Below are positions 26,425-33,569 of a DNA stretch of 64,000 nt, piece by piece. The translations under genes and the position numbers were made by a program. Source of the stretch: JANMES01 sp038229715 (GTDB taxonomy: Bacteria > Planctomycetota > Phycisphaerae > Tepidisphaerales > Tepidisphaeraceae); assembly GCA_038229715.1 (NCBI GenBank), contig JBBROD010000009.1:11583-75582 (forward strand), written 5' to 3'. Below the pieces are notes generated by a model. It was not told the origin of the DNA and did no database searches. It saw only the letters and a program-made list of their open reading frames with translations. The stretch's first letter is position 1; every line of letters starts with the position of its first letter.

Positions 26425-26729
26425 GCATGACAGAACACACACCGGGACCGTGGCAAATCGAACCGATCAAGCGGCTCGGAAACGCGCTGTGTGTCATATC
26501 GGCCCAGGGCGACCGCGTTGCGCGATGCGACGGGATCAATCTGGTTGACGATGTGCCGCCCAAGCAATGCAGGGCCAACGCGCACCTGATCGCCGCCGCG
26601 CCCGACCTGATGGAAGCGTGTAAGCAAATGCTGAGGGTGGCCGAGGTCGTCGGAATCCGAACGCATGTTGACCCCATATACGCCAACGCGATTGCTGCCA
26701 TTGCCAAGGCGGAAGGACGTGCCAAATGA
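26421..26729 (+). CDS. Conserved small phage protein (H-T-P-G-P-W family)
   Basis: 102 residues. It opens H-T-P-G-P-W and has N-A-H-L-I-A-A-A-P-D-L-M-E-A-C, the signature of a very common small phage family of unknown function. The start overlaps the previous stop. There is a Cys in the central strand region. Confidence 0.62.
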   Translation: MSMTEHTPGPWQIEPIKRLGNALCVISAQGDRVARCDGINLVDDVPPKQCRANAHLIAAAPDLMEACKQMLRVAEVVGIRTHVDPIYANAIAAIAKAEGRAK

Positions 26730-27037
26730 GCATGACACCGAACCAAGACGACGAACGAGCGGCTGAGTGCGTGGAAGCGTTCAAGCCGTTGGCAGATGTG
26801 GCAACGAAAATGACCGAGAAAGAAGTCCTAAAAGTGATGGCGTGGATAGACAACAGGAAGCGGCTGCGAACGCTGTCGAACCGCCAGCTTGTGAATGAAT
26901 GCCTCGCAACCGACGCGCCCGATTACGACGTGGTGATTGAGATGATGAACCGGCTTGACCCGCAATGGTCGGCGGACATACGGATCACTGAACCGCTCGC
27001 CGCCCGTTCCGCCAACCAAGAAGGGGATGGGAAATGA
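26726..27037 (+). CDS. Hypothetical phage protein
   Basis: 103 residues, helical. R-K-R-L-R-T-L-S-N-R-Q-L-V-N-E-C-L and Y-D-V-V-I-E-M-M-N-R-L are the only distinctive segments. No family recognised. It shares the recurring junction sequence at its 5' end. Confidence 0.5.
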   Translation: MSMTPNQDDERAAECVEAFKPLADVATKMTEKEVLKVMAWIDNRKRLRTLSNRQLVNECLATDAPDYDVVIEMMNRLDPQWSADIRITEPLAARSANQEGDGK

Positions 27038-27447
27038 GAAGTGGATATTCGGACGACTTGGATCGCCAGGACGTGGCAATGTGGCGTGGCCGTGTCGCCA
27101 GTTCGATTCGCGGCAAACGCGGACAGCAGTTGCTACGCGACTGCCTTGCTGCACTCGACGCGATGCCGGAGAAGCGGCTGATTAAGAATTACTTAGTTAA
27201 GGACGGCGAGGTTTGCACGCTCGGCGCGGCCGGCAAGGGTCGCGGCATTGACCTCGTTGGCGTCGATCCTGAATCGCACGACGTATTGGCGAAGCAATTC
27301 AATGTCGCCGAGTGCCTGATCCAAGAAATCGAGTGGGTCAACGACGAAGGCGGACCGTACAACGGCGAGACGCCGGAGCATAGATTCGATCGCGTGCGGA
27401 AGTGGGTTGTCGAGAACATTGCCGCCAACACAGGAGAACCCAAGTGA
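27034..27447 (+). CDS. Conserved phage protein (R-G-K-R-G-Q-x-L-L family)
   Basis: 137 residues. R-G-K-R-G-Q-Q-L-L-R-D, L-D-A-M-P-E-K-R-L-I, D-G-E-V-C-T-L-G-A, Q-E-I-E-W-V-N-D-E and T-P-E-H-R-F-D-R-V-R-K-W-V recur in many phages and prophages. Function unknown to me. It is translationally coupled to its neighbours. Confidence 0.6.
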   Translation: MRSGYSDDLDRQDVAMWRGRVASSIRGKRGQQLLRDCLAALDAMPEKRLIKNYLVKDGEVCTLGAAGKGRGIDLVGVDPESHDVLAKQFNVAECLIQEIEWVNDEGGPYNGETPEHRFDRVRKWVVENIAANTGEPK

Positions 27448-27671
27448 GCCACGACACCCTGCAAGCCGCACTAGACGACCTAGACGCAGCAACGACAAAG
27501 CGACTTGATGCCGACGCCGCGACCATCGCGCACCTGCGCAAAGTCATCTTACGGGCGTTGCTCGCCATCGCAGACCAGTACGACGGCGCACCCGACTCAC
27601 CGACGCGGTGGCTTGGCGAAACGCTGGCCGAGTTGCGGGAAGCGATTAACACGAAAGGAAGTGACAGATGA
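27444..27671 (+). CDS. Hypothetical phage protein
   Basis: 75 residues from a GTG overlapping the previous stop (GTGA). Predicted mainly alpha-helical, possibly a short coiled coil (L-D-D-L-D-A-A-T-T-K-R-L-D-A-D). No family recognised. Confidence 0.5.
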   Translation: MSHDTLQAALDDLDAATTKRLDADAATIAHLRKVILRALLAIADQYDGAPDSPTRWLGETLAELREAINTKGSDR

Positions 27672-27871
27672 ACCTCGAACTATTCTGGGACCGCAAAGGC
27701 AAACCCCGGCTGCATCTTGTCGGCGGCAACGGCGAAATCATTATGAGCGGTGAGGCGTACACGCGCGTAGCGACGGCGCGAAAGGTGGCTGCGAAAATCC
27801 AGACTGAAGCGCCATGGGGACTCAAGTACGTCGAACACCCGAAACCCAAAGCGAAAGGGAAAACCAAATGA
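27668..27871 (+). CDS. DUF1508/YegP-like small protein
   Basis: 67 residues. F-W-D-R-K-G-K-P-R-L-H-L-V-G-G-N-G-E-I-I-M-S-G-E-A-Y and the A-T-A-R-K-V-A helix match one YegP-type beta-beta-beta-alpha repeat. YegP proteins usually carry two repeats; this has one plus a Lys/Pro tail. Role unknown. Confidence 0.65.
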   Translation: MNLELFWDRKGKPRLHLVGGNGEIIMSGEAYTRVATARKVAAKIQTEAPWGLKYVEHPKPKAKGKTK

Positions 27872-28017
27872 CGCAGGCAAGACTATTACTCATCACGCTC
27901 GCCGCCAACGGTGACGCAGCGGCCATTGACGAGGTGGCAACGGACGCGGGACTGGACGCGCTTATCGTGGACCTGGCCGACGAGATGGACGCGGAACGTT
28001 TCGACGGGATGGGCTGA
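27868..28017 (+). CDS. Very small acidic phage protein
   Basis: 49 residues, from the ATG in the recurring AAACCAAATGA junction to the TGA overlapping the methyltransferase start. Strongly acidic (D-L-A-D-E-M-D-A-E-R-F-D). It may mainly serve translational coupling into the methyltransferase. Confidence 0.45.
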   Translation: MTQARLLLITLAANGDAAAIDEVATDAGLDALIVDLADEMDAERFDGMG

Positions 28018-29111
28018 TGCGATGGCTTTCACTCTACAGCGGCGCAGGCTTTCACGACCACGGCATACGGATGGCCGGGAATGAAATCGTCGGGCAAATA
28101 GAGTGGGATGCGTTTTGTACGGAAGTGCTGAAAAAGAATTTTGGCGACTTGCCGAGGTGGTCTGATGTCAGAGACGCAACAGTTCAATCTATTCGGGAAC
28201 GATGTGGACGCATCGACTGCATCACCGGCGGATTCTCCTGCAAAAATATCAGTGTCGCCGGCAAGCAAGCGGGGATTGCGCGTCAGACGGAAAGCGGAAT
28301 CACCTGGCGAAATATGTTCCGCATCATCCGAGGCATCAGACCGGCTTGGATTGTCGTTGAGAATGTTTCTGCTTTACGAACTATCGCGGCTGACCGGGTA
28401 CTCGCTGCGCTGGAACGAATCGGCTACGCCCGCACACCGGCGGTGGTCGGTGCTGAGCATGTTGGCGCGCCACACCGGCGGCATCGAGTCTGGATTGTCG
28501 GACGACTGGAAAACGCCGCGATGTGCGGATGGGATTATGCATCCAGTCAGGACTCCGGAATCGGTGATGAACGGCTGCGCAAAGGCGGGCCGTCGATTGC
28601 CGAGCAGATTAGAGGAACAGTTATCGCTGACGGAATCAAACAATTGGCCGACGATCCACGGCAACAGCGGGAACAACGGGCCGAGCAGAACGGACCTTGG
28701 CCGAGCGGTGAACATCGCTGCTTCTTCCCCGGCGGCTGCTGGCGATGCGCGAACATGGCCGACACCAGCGGCGAGGGATTGGAAGAACGACGGGACAGCG
28801 CCATCAGCGCAGGCTCGCAACAGTCCATGCTTGCCGGCGGCGGCGGTCTTAGATGGCCGTCCCGCCCAGGCGAACGACAGCACGATTGGGAATCGCCGAG
28901 GCTCGTTAAACCATCATTGGGTGAACCAGTTGCAGGGAATGCCCGCCGACTGGTGCGACCTACCGCCGCAAACGCTCGCGCGGTTATGGCTGGCACGGAA
29001 GCTGGCGGGATGTTCGACGCCTACCAGCGCAAAGAAGGATTGAAAGCCGCCGGCAACGCGAATCCACCGTGGACACCTTACCTGATCGCACGTTGGATAT
29101 TGAACGGCTAA
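28017..29111 (+). CDS. DNA (cytosine-5) methyltransferase
   Basis: 364 residues. Motif I (L-S-L-Y-S-G-A-G-F, 4-12) binds S-adenosylmethionine. Motif IV (G-G-F-S-C-K-N-I-S, 71-79) has catalytic Cys75 preceded by Ser where Pro is usual. E-N-V is at 115-117 and H-R-R-H-R-V at 152-157. The middle (165-330) is the target region, with M-A-D-T-S-G-E-G-L-E-E-R. The end G-N-A-N-P-P-W-T-P is motif X-like. It probably shields phage DNA from host restriction. No partner nuclease is seen. A second long frame lies entirely inside it. Confidence 0.88.
   Translation: MRWLSLYSGAGFHDHGIRMAGNEIVGQIEWDAFCTEVLKKNFGDLPRWSDVRDATVQSIRERCGRIDCITGGFSCKNISVAGKQAGIARQTESGITWRNMFRIIRGIRPAWIVVENVSALRTIAADRVLAALERIGYARTPAVVGAEHVGAPHRRHRVWIVGRLENAAMCGWDYASSQDSGIGDERLRKGGPSIAEQIRGTVIADGIKQLADDPRQQREQRAEQNGPWPSGEHRCFFPGGCWRCANMADTSGEGLEERRDSAISAGSQQSMLAGGGGLRWPSRPGERQHDWESPRLVKPSLGEPVAGNARRLVRPTAANARAVMAGTEAGGMFDAYQRKEGLKAAGNANPPWTPYLIARWILNG
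28165..29043 (+). CDS. Overprinted internal ORF (W-P-T-P-x-x-R-D-W-K type)
   Basis: 292 residues in the +1 frame, wholly within the methyltransferase gene. Its ATG has GAGG at 28154-28157, 7 bases upstream. Residues 197-208 read T-W-P-T-P-A-A-R-D-W-K-N, and near the end comes L-N-H-H-W-V-N-Q-L-Q-G-M-P-A-D-W. Both are motifs I remember from free-standing phage proteins of unknown function. The frame therefore looks translated, but some or all of its 'family' could be the shadow frame of methyltransferase genes. Protein-level evidence would be needed. Confidence 0.5.
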   Translation: MSETQQFNLFGNDVDASTASPADSPAKISVSPASKRGLRVRRKAESPGEICSASSEASDRLGLSLRMFLLYELSRLTGYSLRWNESATPAHRRWSVLSMLARHTGGIESGLSDDWKTPRCADGIMHPVRTPESVMNGCAKAGRRLPSRLEEQLSLTESNNWPTIHGNSGNNGPSRTDLGRAVNIAASSPAAAGDARTWPTPAARDWKNDGTAPSAQARNSPCLPAAAVLDGRPAQANDSTIGNRRGSLNHHWVNQLQGMPADWCDLPPQTLARLWLARKLAGCSTPTSAKKD

Positions 29112-29150
29112 CACGCGGGCTGCGGCCCGGAAGGAAATGAAGATGAGCAA
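29106..29150 (+). repeat. 45-bp upstream repeat, copy 1
   Basis: 29106-29150 and 29626-29670 are identical except at one base (T29121/C29641). The unit carries a small GGGC/GCCC hairpin, the ribosome site GGAAGGA and the first codons ATGAGCAA of the downstream gene. Confidence 0.85.
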
Positions 29151-29610
29151 GAAAATAAAGACGCCGAATAAATCCGCAAGTCCGTGTAACGAGTGCCCGT
29201 TCAGACGTGAGTCTGCGAAAGGCTGGATCGGAGGTCACGACGACGCGATAGAGATATACCAGACGGTCAACGCCAGTCATAAATTCCCCTGTCACCAAGT
29301 AGTGAACGCCACCAAGAACGATCTGCACGAAGGGGACGAGGACGACGTATTTTCGGATGACGAACTATTCGAGCAAGCCTGTGACGAAGCGCCACATTGT
29401 ACGGGTGCTTTGATCTTTATGAAGAACACAGCAAAGCGGAGTGACGACCCGGCGATTGAGAAGTTGCGGTCAGAGACCGAGAAGGACCACGATAGCGTCT
29501 TTTCAAACGCCGCCGAGTTTCTGGAGCATCACGGCACGAAAGACGAACACGGAAAACTGATGGTGCAGGTGTTTCGTAAGCACCGGCCGAACGGGATTAA
29601 GCGCACGTAA
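29143..29610 (+). CDS. Cys-rich phage protein, DUF6283-like
   Basis: 155 residues from the ATG at 29143 (7 bases after GGAAGGA). C-N-E-C-P-F-R-R-E-S-A-K-G-W-I-G, F-P-C-H-Q-V and H-C-T-G-A-L-I-F match a common phage family with conserved Cys and His that probably bind a metal. The late N-A-A-E-F-L-E-H-H segment is also typical. Function unknown. Confidence 0.62.
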   Translation: MSKKIKTPNKSASPCNECPFRRESAKGWIGGHDDAIEIYQTVNASHKFPCHQVVNATKNDLHEGDEDDVFSDDELFEQACDEAPHCTGALIFMKNTAKRSDDPAIEKLRSETEKDHDSVFSNAAEFLEHHGTKDEHGKLMVQVFRKHRPNGIKRT

Positions 29611-29625
29611 ACAGTCTGTTAAGGG

Positions 29626-29670
29626 GGCTAACACGCGGGCCGCGGCCCGGAAGGAAATGAAGATGAGCAA
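29626..29670 (+). repeat. 45-bp upstream repeat, copy 2
   Basis: Second copy of the 29106-29150 unit, again placing GGAAGGA 7 bases before an ATGAGCAA start. It suggests the two downstream genes were shuffled or duplicated together with their leader. Confidence 0.85.
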
Positions 29671-29959
29671 CGAAGAATTGACAAGGGAACAGGCGATCGC
29701 GCTTGGACAATCCAATTTTTGGAAGTCCATGACGCATCGGGAAGTGGCAACATTCCAATTATATCAGCGGCTACTGTGTATGCCTTTCGGCGTATTCCAC
29801 GAGGCTGTTGAAAAGGCATTAGGCCGTCCCGTCTTTACCCACGAATTTGCCAACCCGGACGCATTGAAATCCGAATTAATGGGGTATCGGCCACCGCCCT
29901 CTATTCAGGAAATAATCGAAATGATTCCGAGCGACAAACGGATATTGATTTCGCTGTGA
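29663..29959 (+). CDS. Conserved small phage protein (F-Q-L-Y-Q-R-L-L-C-M-P-F family)
   Basis: 98 residues. M-T-H-R-E-V-A-T-F-Q-L-Y-Q-R-L-L-C-M-P-F and A-L-G-R-P-V-F-T-H-E-F-A match a widespread small phage family of unknown function (DUF7736-like). Start chosen by the GGAAGGA site in the repeated leader. Confidence 0.65.
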   Translation: MSNEELTREQAIALGQSNFWKSMTHREVATFQLYQRLLCMPFGVFHEAVEKALGRPVFTHEFANPDALKSELMGYRPPPSIQEIIEMIPSDKRILISL

Positions 29960-29977
29960 GCTTGAAAGGAAAACCAA

Positions 29978-30328
29978 ATGACAGAACTACGAACGACGCG
30001 GGAAGATTTAGCTTTCTTAACTACGAAAATGCACCGTGATGTAGAGGGGTCGCCGGATTCAGTAAATGCGTTGATGCAACAAGGACCAAACCTTGTCCAC
30101 GACACCAACGCCGCCCACGACCTAGCCGCCGACAACGCGAAACTCACTGCCGACAACGCACGGCTGCGGGAAGCGTTGAAAGAGTGGGTTGATCTCTTCG
30201 ATCAGTTGGACGAAGGCGTTGATCCGTCCGATCCGCTGCGAGAAATCCGACATCAGTACCACGGGCAAAGAGTTGAGCGCTCTCGTGCCGCTCTTGCCGC
30301 AACCACACCAACAGAGGAAACCAAATGA
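29978..30328 (+). CDS. Hypothetical phage protein with coiled-coil segment
   Basis: 116 residues. A central L-A-A-D-N-A-K-L-T-A-D-N-A-R-L-R-E-A-L heptad-like run suggests a coiled coil, as in Ea22-type phage accessory proteins. Its 5' junction (GAAAACCAAATGAC) recurs at other genes nearby. Confidence 0.5.
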   Translation: MTELRTTREDLAFLTTKMHRDVEGSPDSVNALMQQGPNLVHDTNAAHDLAADNAKLTADNARLREALKEWVDLFDQLDEGVDPSDPLREIRHQYHGQRVERSRAALAATTPTEETK

Positions 30329-30867
30329 CTGACACCGACAAACGTATCGCCGAAATCACGGCGCGAGCGAACGCGGCGACGGAAGGGCCGTGGGAGTGGT
30401 CACAATGTTACGAGTTGGACACGCTTCATTGGTCACTCGAAAGCCCGGCGTCTAAGGAAGTAAGAAGCGTGATTGATTACACGCTCGTACTCGTTCACGA
30501 CCGGCCCGAGTCGATGACGCACAATCCCGCGAACGCAAACCCGAACTGGCAGTTCATCGCTCACGCCCGAGAAGATATTCCCTACCTACTGGCACGACTC
30601 GCCGAGGCCGAAGCCATCCTCGCCAAGCTACCTAAGACGGCTGACGGAGTGCCGATCGCAATGGGTATGAACCTTTTTGCGGTTGTCGATGTGCATCCGC
30701 ATACCGGGCTGCCGGGAATCGTGGAGTGTGGCTTTGTCGCCATGATCTGCGACGGTGATTTCCTTGGCGGCACGGTTCGCGAGGGGGATGGCGAAGAATA
30801 CGATGTCGGATTCGATGATTGCTATTCCACCAACGCCGCCGCTCTTGCCGCGAAGGAGACGACATGA
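30325..30867 (+). CDS. Phage accessory protein, Ead/Ea22-like N-terminus
   Basis: 180 residues. R-I-A-E-I-T-A-R-A-N-A-A-T-E-G-P-W and F-I-A-H-A-R-E-D-I-P-Y-L-L-A-R-L-A-E-A-E recur in many small phage proteins of the Ead/Ea22 kind. The C-terminal half (about 95-175) is a separate beta-rich region with several acidic residues. Function unknown. Confidence 0.58.
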   Translation: MTDTDKRIAEITARANAATEGPWEWSQCYELDTLHWSLESPASKEVRSVIDYTLVLVHDRPESMTHNPANANPNWQFIAHAREDIPYLLARLAEAEAILAKLPKTADGVPIAMGMNLFAVVDVHPHTGLPGIVECGFVAMICDGDFLGGTVREGDGEEYDVGFDDCYSTNAAALAAKETT

Positions 30868-31124
30868 ACGAACCAACAGAACCAACGCGACCCGACAAGC
30901 TGTCGGACTGGATAGAAAAATCCATCGCTGGCCGAGGCGGATACGTCAATGCAATTCTACAAGATCACCGTGCGGCTCTTGCCGAAATCGCACGCCTCCG
31001 CGAGGTCGCCGCCTTCCTCACGCGGGAATTGTCGAAGCGGGCGAGCGAGTCGGTACAGCGTGAATCAGAAATTGCCAGGCTCGAAGCGGAAGTGATGGCG
31101 ATGAAACGCGAGGTGAAGCCATGA
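30864..31124 (+). CDS. Small helical phage protein
   Basis: 86 residues, starting at the ATG overlapping the previous stop. Almost entirely helical (L-A-E-I-A-R-L-R-E-V, S-E-I-A-R-L-E-A-E-V-M-A-M-K-R-E). No family recognised. Confidence 0.48.
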   Translation: MNEPTEPTRPDKLSDWIEKSIAGRGGYVNAILQDHRAALAEIARLREVAAFLTRELSKRASESVQRESEIARLEAEVMAMKREVKP

Positions 31125-31318
31125 GCGACACAGCGCAATCCAGAATGACCGTGTACTTTCCCGCTCACGAGAAAACCCCGCAGAACGTGGCCAACATGAT
31201 GGCGTGGGCCTGTGAGCTAAAAGGTTACACGAATCGAGATTTGGCGGCTGCTGTCTACAACACGCCAACCCCGCAAGGCTACGTCGTCACCGTCACCGTC
31301 GAGAAGGTCGCCGAGTAA
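31121..31318 (+). CDS. Hypothetical small phage protein
   Basis: 65 residues, overlapping its upstream neighbour by 4 bases. A mixed alpha/beta sequence with no recognised family. It precedes the resolvase by 15 bases. Confidence 0.48.
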   Translation: MSDTAQSRMTVYFPAHEKTPQNVANMMAWACELKGYTNRDLAAAVYNTPTPQGYVVTVTVEKVAE

Positions 31319-31333
31319 CCGAAGGATCGCACA

Positions 31334-31690
31334 ATGGCACGGACGCTAAAATTCACTCTCCCGTATCCGCCAAGCCTCAACAATCTCTATCCAACCAGCC
31401 GCAGCGGACGCCGCTATCTCTCGGCTGAGGGCAAGTCATACAAGCAACTGGCCGCTGCGATGGCGCTGCAGGCCGGTGTCCGCGTCATGGATGGCGAGTT
31501 GATCGTGACGATGGACTTCTACCGTCCTCGCAAAAGCGGTGATTTATCAAACCGCGTGAAAGCCGCAGAGGACGCATTGACAGGAATCGCCTACCACGAT
31601 GACTCACAGATCGTGGACATTCACGCGCGCCGGTTTGAGGACAAGGCGAACCCGCGAGTGGAAGTAACGATTGAACCCACGGAAGGATAA
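31334..31690 (+). CDS. rusA: RusA-like Holliday junction resolvase
   Basis: 118 residues, typical length. P-P-S-L-N-N-L-Y opens the fold. The acidic active-site block reads G-D-L-S-N-R-V-K-A-A-E-D-A-L (69-82) and Y-H-D-D-S-Q-I (87-93). RusA needs three aspartates; Asp70 and the D-D pair are here, but the second Asp of D-L-D-N is Ser72. It would resolve branched recombination or replication intermediates with the ERF/SSB set. Confidence 0.85.
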   Translation: MARTLKFTLPYPPSLNNLYPTSRSGRRYLSAEGKSYKQLAAAMALQAGVRVMDGELIVTMDFYRPRKSGDLSNRVKAAEDALTGIAYHDDSQIVDIHARRFEDKANPRVEVTIEPTEG

Positions 31691-31694
31691 CACG

Positions 31695-32114
31695 ATGGCA
31701 ACTCAATCCGGTGAACGTACACGACTGAATCGAATCGCAGCACGGCGGGCCGAGATCGACAAGGCGAAACGACGGGCGGCGGTGTCCACCGTGGCCGGAC
31801 GCGGGCCTGCGGCGGATACGGCGCGCCAAGAGCGAAACCGCCAAGAGCGTGAGATCGCCCGGCGGATGGTCAAACGCTTCCACCCACTCATGCGGGACGG
31901 CTCAGGCGGCGCGCCAGACCCGATCGTGCTGCTGTACGCCTACTGGCAGGCTCGCCGGTGCGGCTGGGACGCTCTCAGCGCGACGATGCGCCGGAATGCC
32001 AACGGTGAGCCATGCGCGCCGGGCGACTCGCTAACGTGGCGATGGTGGACGGGATTGCACTACACGCAGCGGCGGATGGTGAGCGCGGCGAGTGTTTGCC
32101 GAGTTTACCACTAA
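31695..32114 (+). CDS. Phage protein of unknown function in late-regulator position
   Basis: 139 residues from the ATG at 31695. The N-terminal 60 residues are highly basic and helical (R-A-E-I-D-K-A-K-R-R-A-A, R-Q-E-R-N-R-Q-E-R-E-I-A-R-R). The C-terminal half has several Trp. Lambdoid phages keep their late antiterminator after rusA, so a regulatory role is possible, but this is position only. Confidence 0.5.
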   Translation: MATQSGERTRLNRIAARRAEIDKAKRRAAVSTVAGRGPAADTARQERNRQEREIARRMVKRFHPLMRDGSGGAPDPIVLLYAYWQARRCGWDALSATMRRNANGEPCAPGDSLTWRWWTGLHYTQRRMVSAASVCRVYH

Positions 32115-32234
32115 AACGTGCATCAAAAAACACGGGTGTCCTGCATTTAGTCTTTGCCCTGTAAAGAGTTAAAAGCGCGATGGTTGTCAGCCATCCTTTC
32201 TATAGAAGCCCATCACTTTTATCGAAAGGAATCT

Positions 32235-32837
32235 ATGGCTTGCGGAATCTACAAGATCACGAATCGCAAATCCGGGGAGTTTTACATTGGTTTGTCCCAT
32301 GACATTGAGAAAAGGTGGAACGGCCACCGCGCACAACTGTTAAATGGCGATCATCATGCCGCTGCCTTTCAAGCATCTTTTAATGCTCACGGGATTGAGG
32401 CGTTTGATTTTGAGGTGATTCAGGAATGTGTTCCCGAAATGCTCCGAGCGGTTGAATTGTATTGGCTCGGGAAGTTGCGCCCACAACTCAATTCTAGTAT
32501 GCCGACTGAGTTTACGGCCAGAGAACGATCTGTTGAAGATATTGAGGAAGTATTGATTAAACGATCAAATGAAAAATCCAAATCCAGAATCAAGAAATTA
32601 GCCAAAGACACTGGCGTTCCGTCGGTTTGTCGGCATTGCGAATGTCGAATCAGTGGCAAAGAGGTCTGCAAAACGTGCGGAATATGGTTCACCAATATCT
32701 GTTTTGAATGTCACGACGAAATCGCACACGATATCCTACAGCCTCCCGGACTCAATCCTGAGGAAGCAGCATCGTTTTACAAACAAGCATACGATACGCG
32801 CCGTCAAATCCGGTTCCGCCCAAAAACTTTGCCATGA
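32235..32837 (+). CDS. GIY-YIG endonuclease with zinc-ribbon tail
   Basis: 200 residues from the ATG at 32235, after AAAGGA. C-G-I-Y-K-I-T-N (3-10) and E-F-Y-I-G-L-S (17-23) give the G-I-Y and Y-I-G pair, with an arginine helix (K-R-W-N-G-H-R) after them. The C-terminal C-R-H-C...C-K-T-C...C-F-E-C pattern is a metal-binding ribbon. It is more A+T-rich than its neighbours and is set off by gaps, which suggests a homing-type insertion. Confidence 0.8.
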   Translation: MACGIYKITNRKSGEFYIGLSHDIEKRWNGHRAQLLNGDHHAAAFQASFNAHGIEAFDFEVIQECVPEMLRAVELYWLGKLRPQLNSSMPTEFTARERSVEDIEEVLIKRSNEKSKSRIKKLAKDTGVPSVCRHCECRISGKEVCKTCGIWFTNICFECHDEIAHDILQPPGLNPEEAASFYKQAYDTRRQIRFRPKTLP

Positions 32838-32913
32838 TTTCCTAGCAAATTTACAAAAAAGATTGTGCAACCCTTATATCTGCCATAAATACAGAAGGGA
32901 TATCGCATTATCT

Positions 32914-33126
32914 ATGAGTGACCAGAAATCACTAGGGCGGTGGAATCTGACCGCCAAACAATTTCTCGTTTGCTTGTCGCGTATTAAGGGCTATTCCCAG
33001 ACCCGGATCGGGAAAGAACTTGGGATATCGCAGCCTCGCGTGAATCAGCATATCGCCGCCGCCGTGAAGAAATACCCACACCTTGCCGAGGCGATGAAAT
33101 ACCGAGGGCGGATGCTGGCCGCCTAA
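32914..33126 (+). CDS. Small helix-turn-helix protein
   Basis: 70 residues from the ATG at 32914. S-Q-T-R-I-G-K-E-L-G-I-S-Q-P-R-V-N-Q-H-I is a clear HTH of the sigma-region-4/LuxR size. As the last gene before the terminator that separates early from late genes, it could control late transcription. Confidence 0.6.
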   Translation: MSDQKSLGRWNLTAKQFLVCLSRIKGYSQTRIGKELGISQPRVNQHIAAAVKKYPHLAEAMKYRGRMLAA

Positions 33127-33146
33127 CAAGCTCCCTCTCCCTTGCC

Positions 33147-33184
33147 GGCTGGCGGCGGACCTCACCTCCGCCGCCAGCCTTTTT
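33147..33184 (+). terminator. Strong intrinsic terminator
   Basis: GGCTGGCGGCGGA (33147-33159) and its exact complement 33167-33179 form a 13-bp stem with loop CCTCACC, followed by TTTTT. It closes the early module. Confidence 0.92.
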
Positions 33185-33379
33185 ATGCCGTACCTCAGCT
33201 TCCACGAAATCATTGAGAAGCTCATCCGCCAATCGGACGCTCTCTCAGCCCGCGCACTGGACGCTTTCCGGGCCGGGCAGAAGCAACGAGGCCGCCAGCA
33301 TTGGGAAAAGGCCGTCGCCGCTTACGAGCGTGCGGAACGGCTTGACAAGGAATTTACGGCTCCGGCGTGGAAATCCTGA
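33185..33379 (+). CDS. Small TPR-like protein
   Basis: 64 residues. Its ATG directly follows the terminator T-run, so no ribosome site is present and the start is uncertain. H-W-E-K-A-V-A-A-Y-E-R-A-E-R-L-D-K...A-W resembles one TPR unit and is paralogous to the protein encoded at 33553. Confidence 0.45.
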   Translation: MPYLSFHEIIEKLIRQSDALSARALDAFRAGQKQRGRQHWEKAVAAYERAERLDKEFTAPAWKS

Positions 33380-33389
33380 ATGTTCCGTC

Positions 33390-33569
33390 ATGGAACGCGA
33401 CCCCGAAAAACAGGTTCGGCTGATCTATTCGTCCATCGACGCGACGGATGCGCTCGAAATCATCAATTCCCGGCTGGCGATTGATCCTGAGAATCCTTAC
33501 TGGCTGGCACTCAAAGTTCAGTGGACGCGGGTTTTACAAGCCAACCAGCAACATGATTCTCCCGGTTGA
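33390..33569 (+). CDS. Small TPR-like protein
   Basis: 59 residues from the ATG at 33390. D-A-L-E-I-I-N-S-R-L-A-I-D-P-E-N-P-Y-W-L-A-L is TPR-like. It overlaps the next gene by 17 bases. Confidence 0.45.
   Translation: MERDPEKQVRLIYSSIDATDALEIINSRLAIDPENPYWLALKVQWTRVLQANQQHDSPG

Noticed and set aside
28374..28883. Minus-strand frame within the methyltransferase gene
   Set aside because: No ribosome site or motif, unlike the plus-strand overprinted frame.
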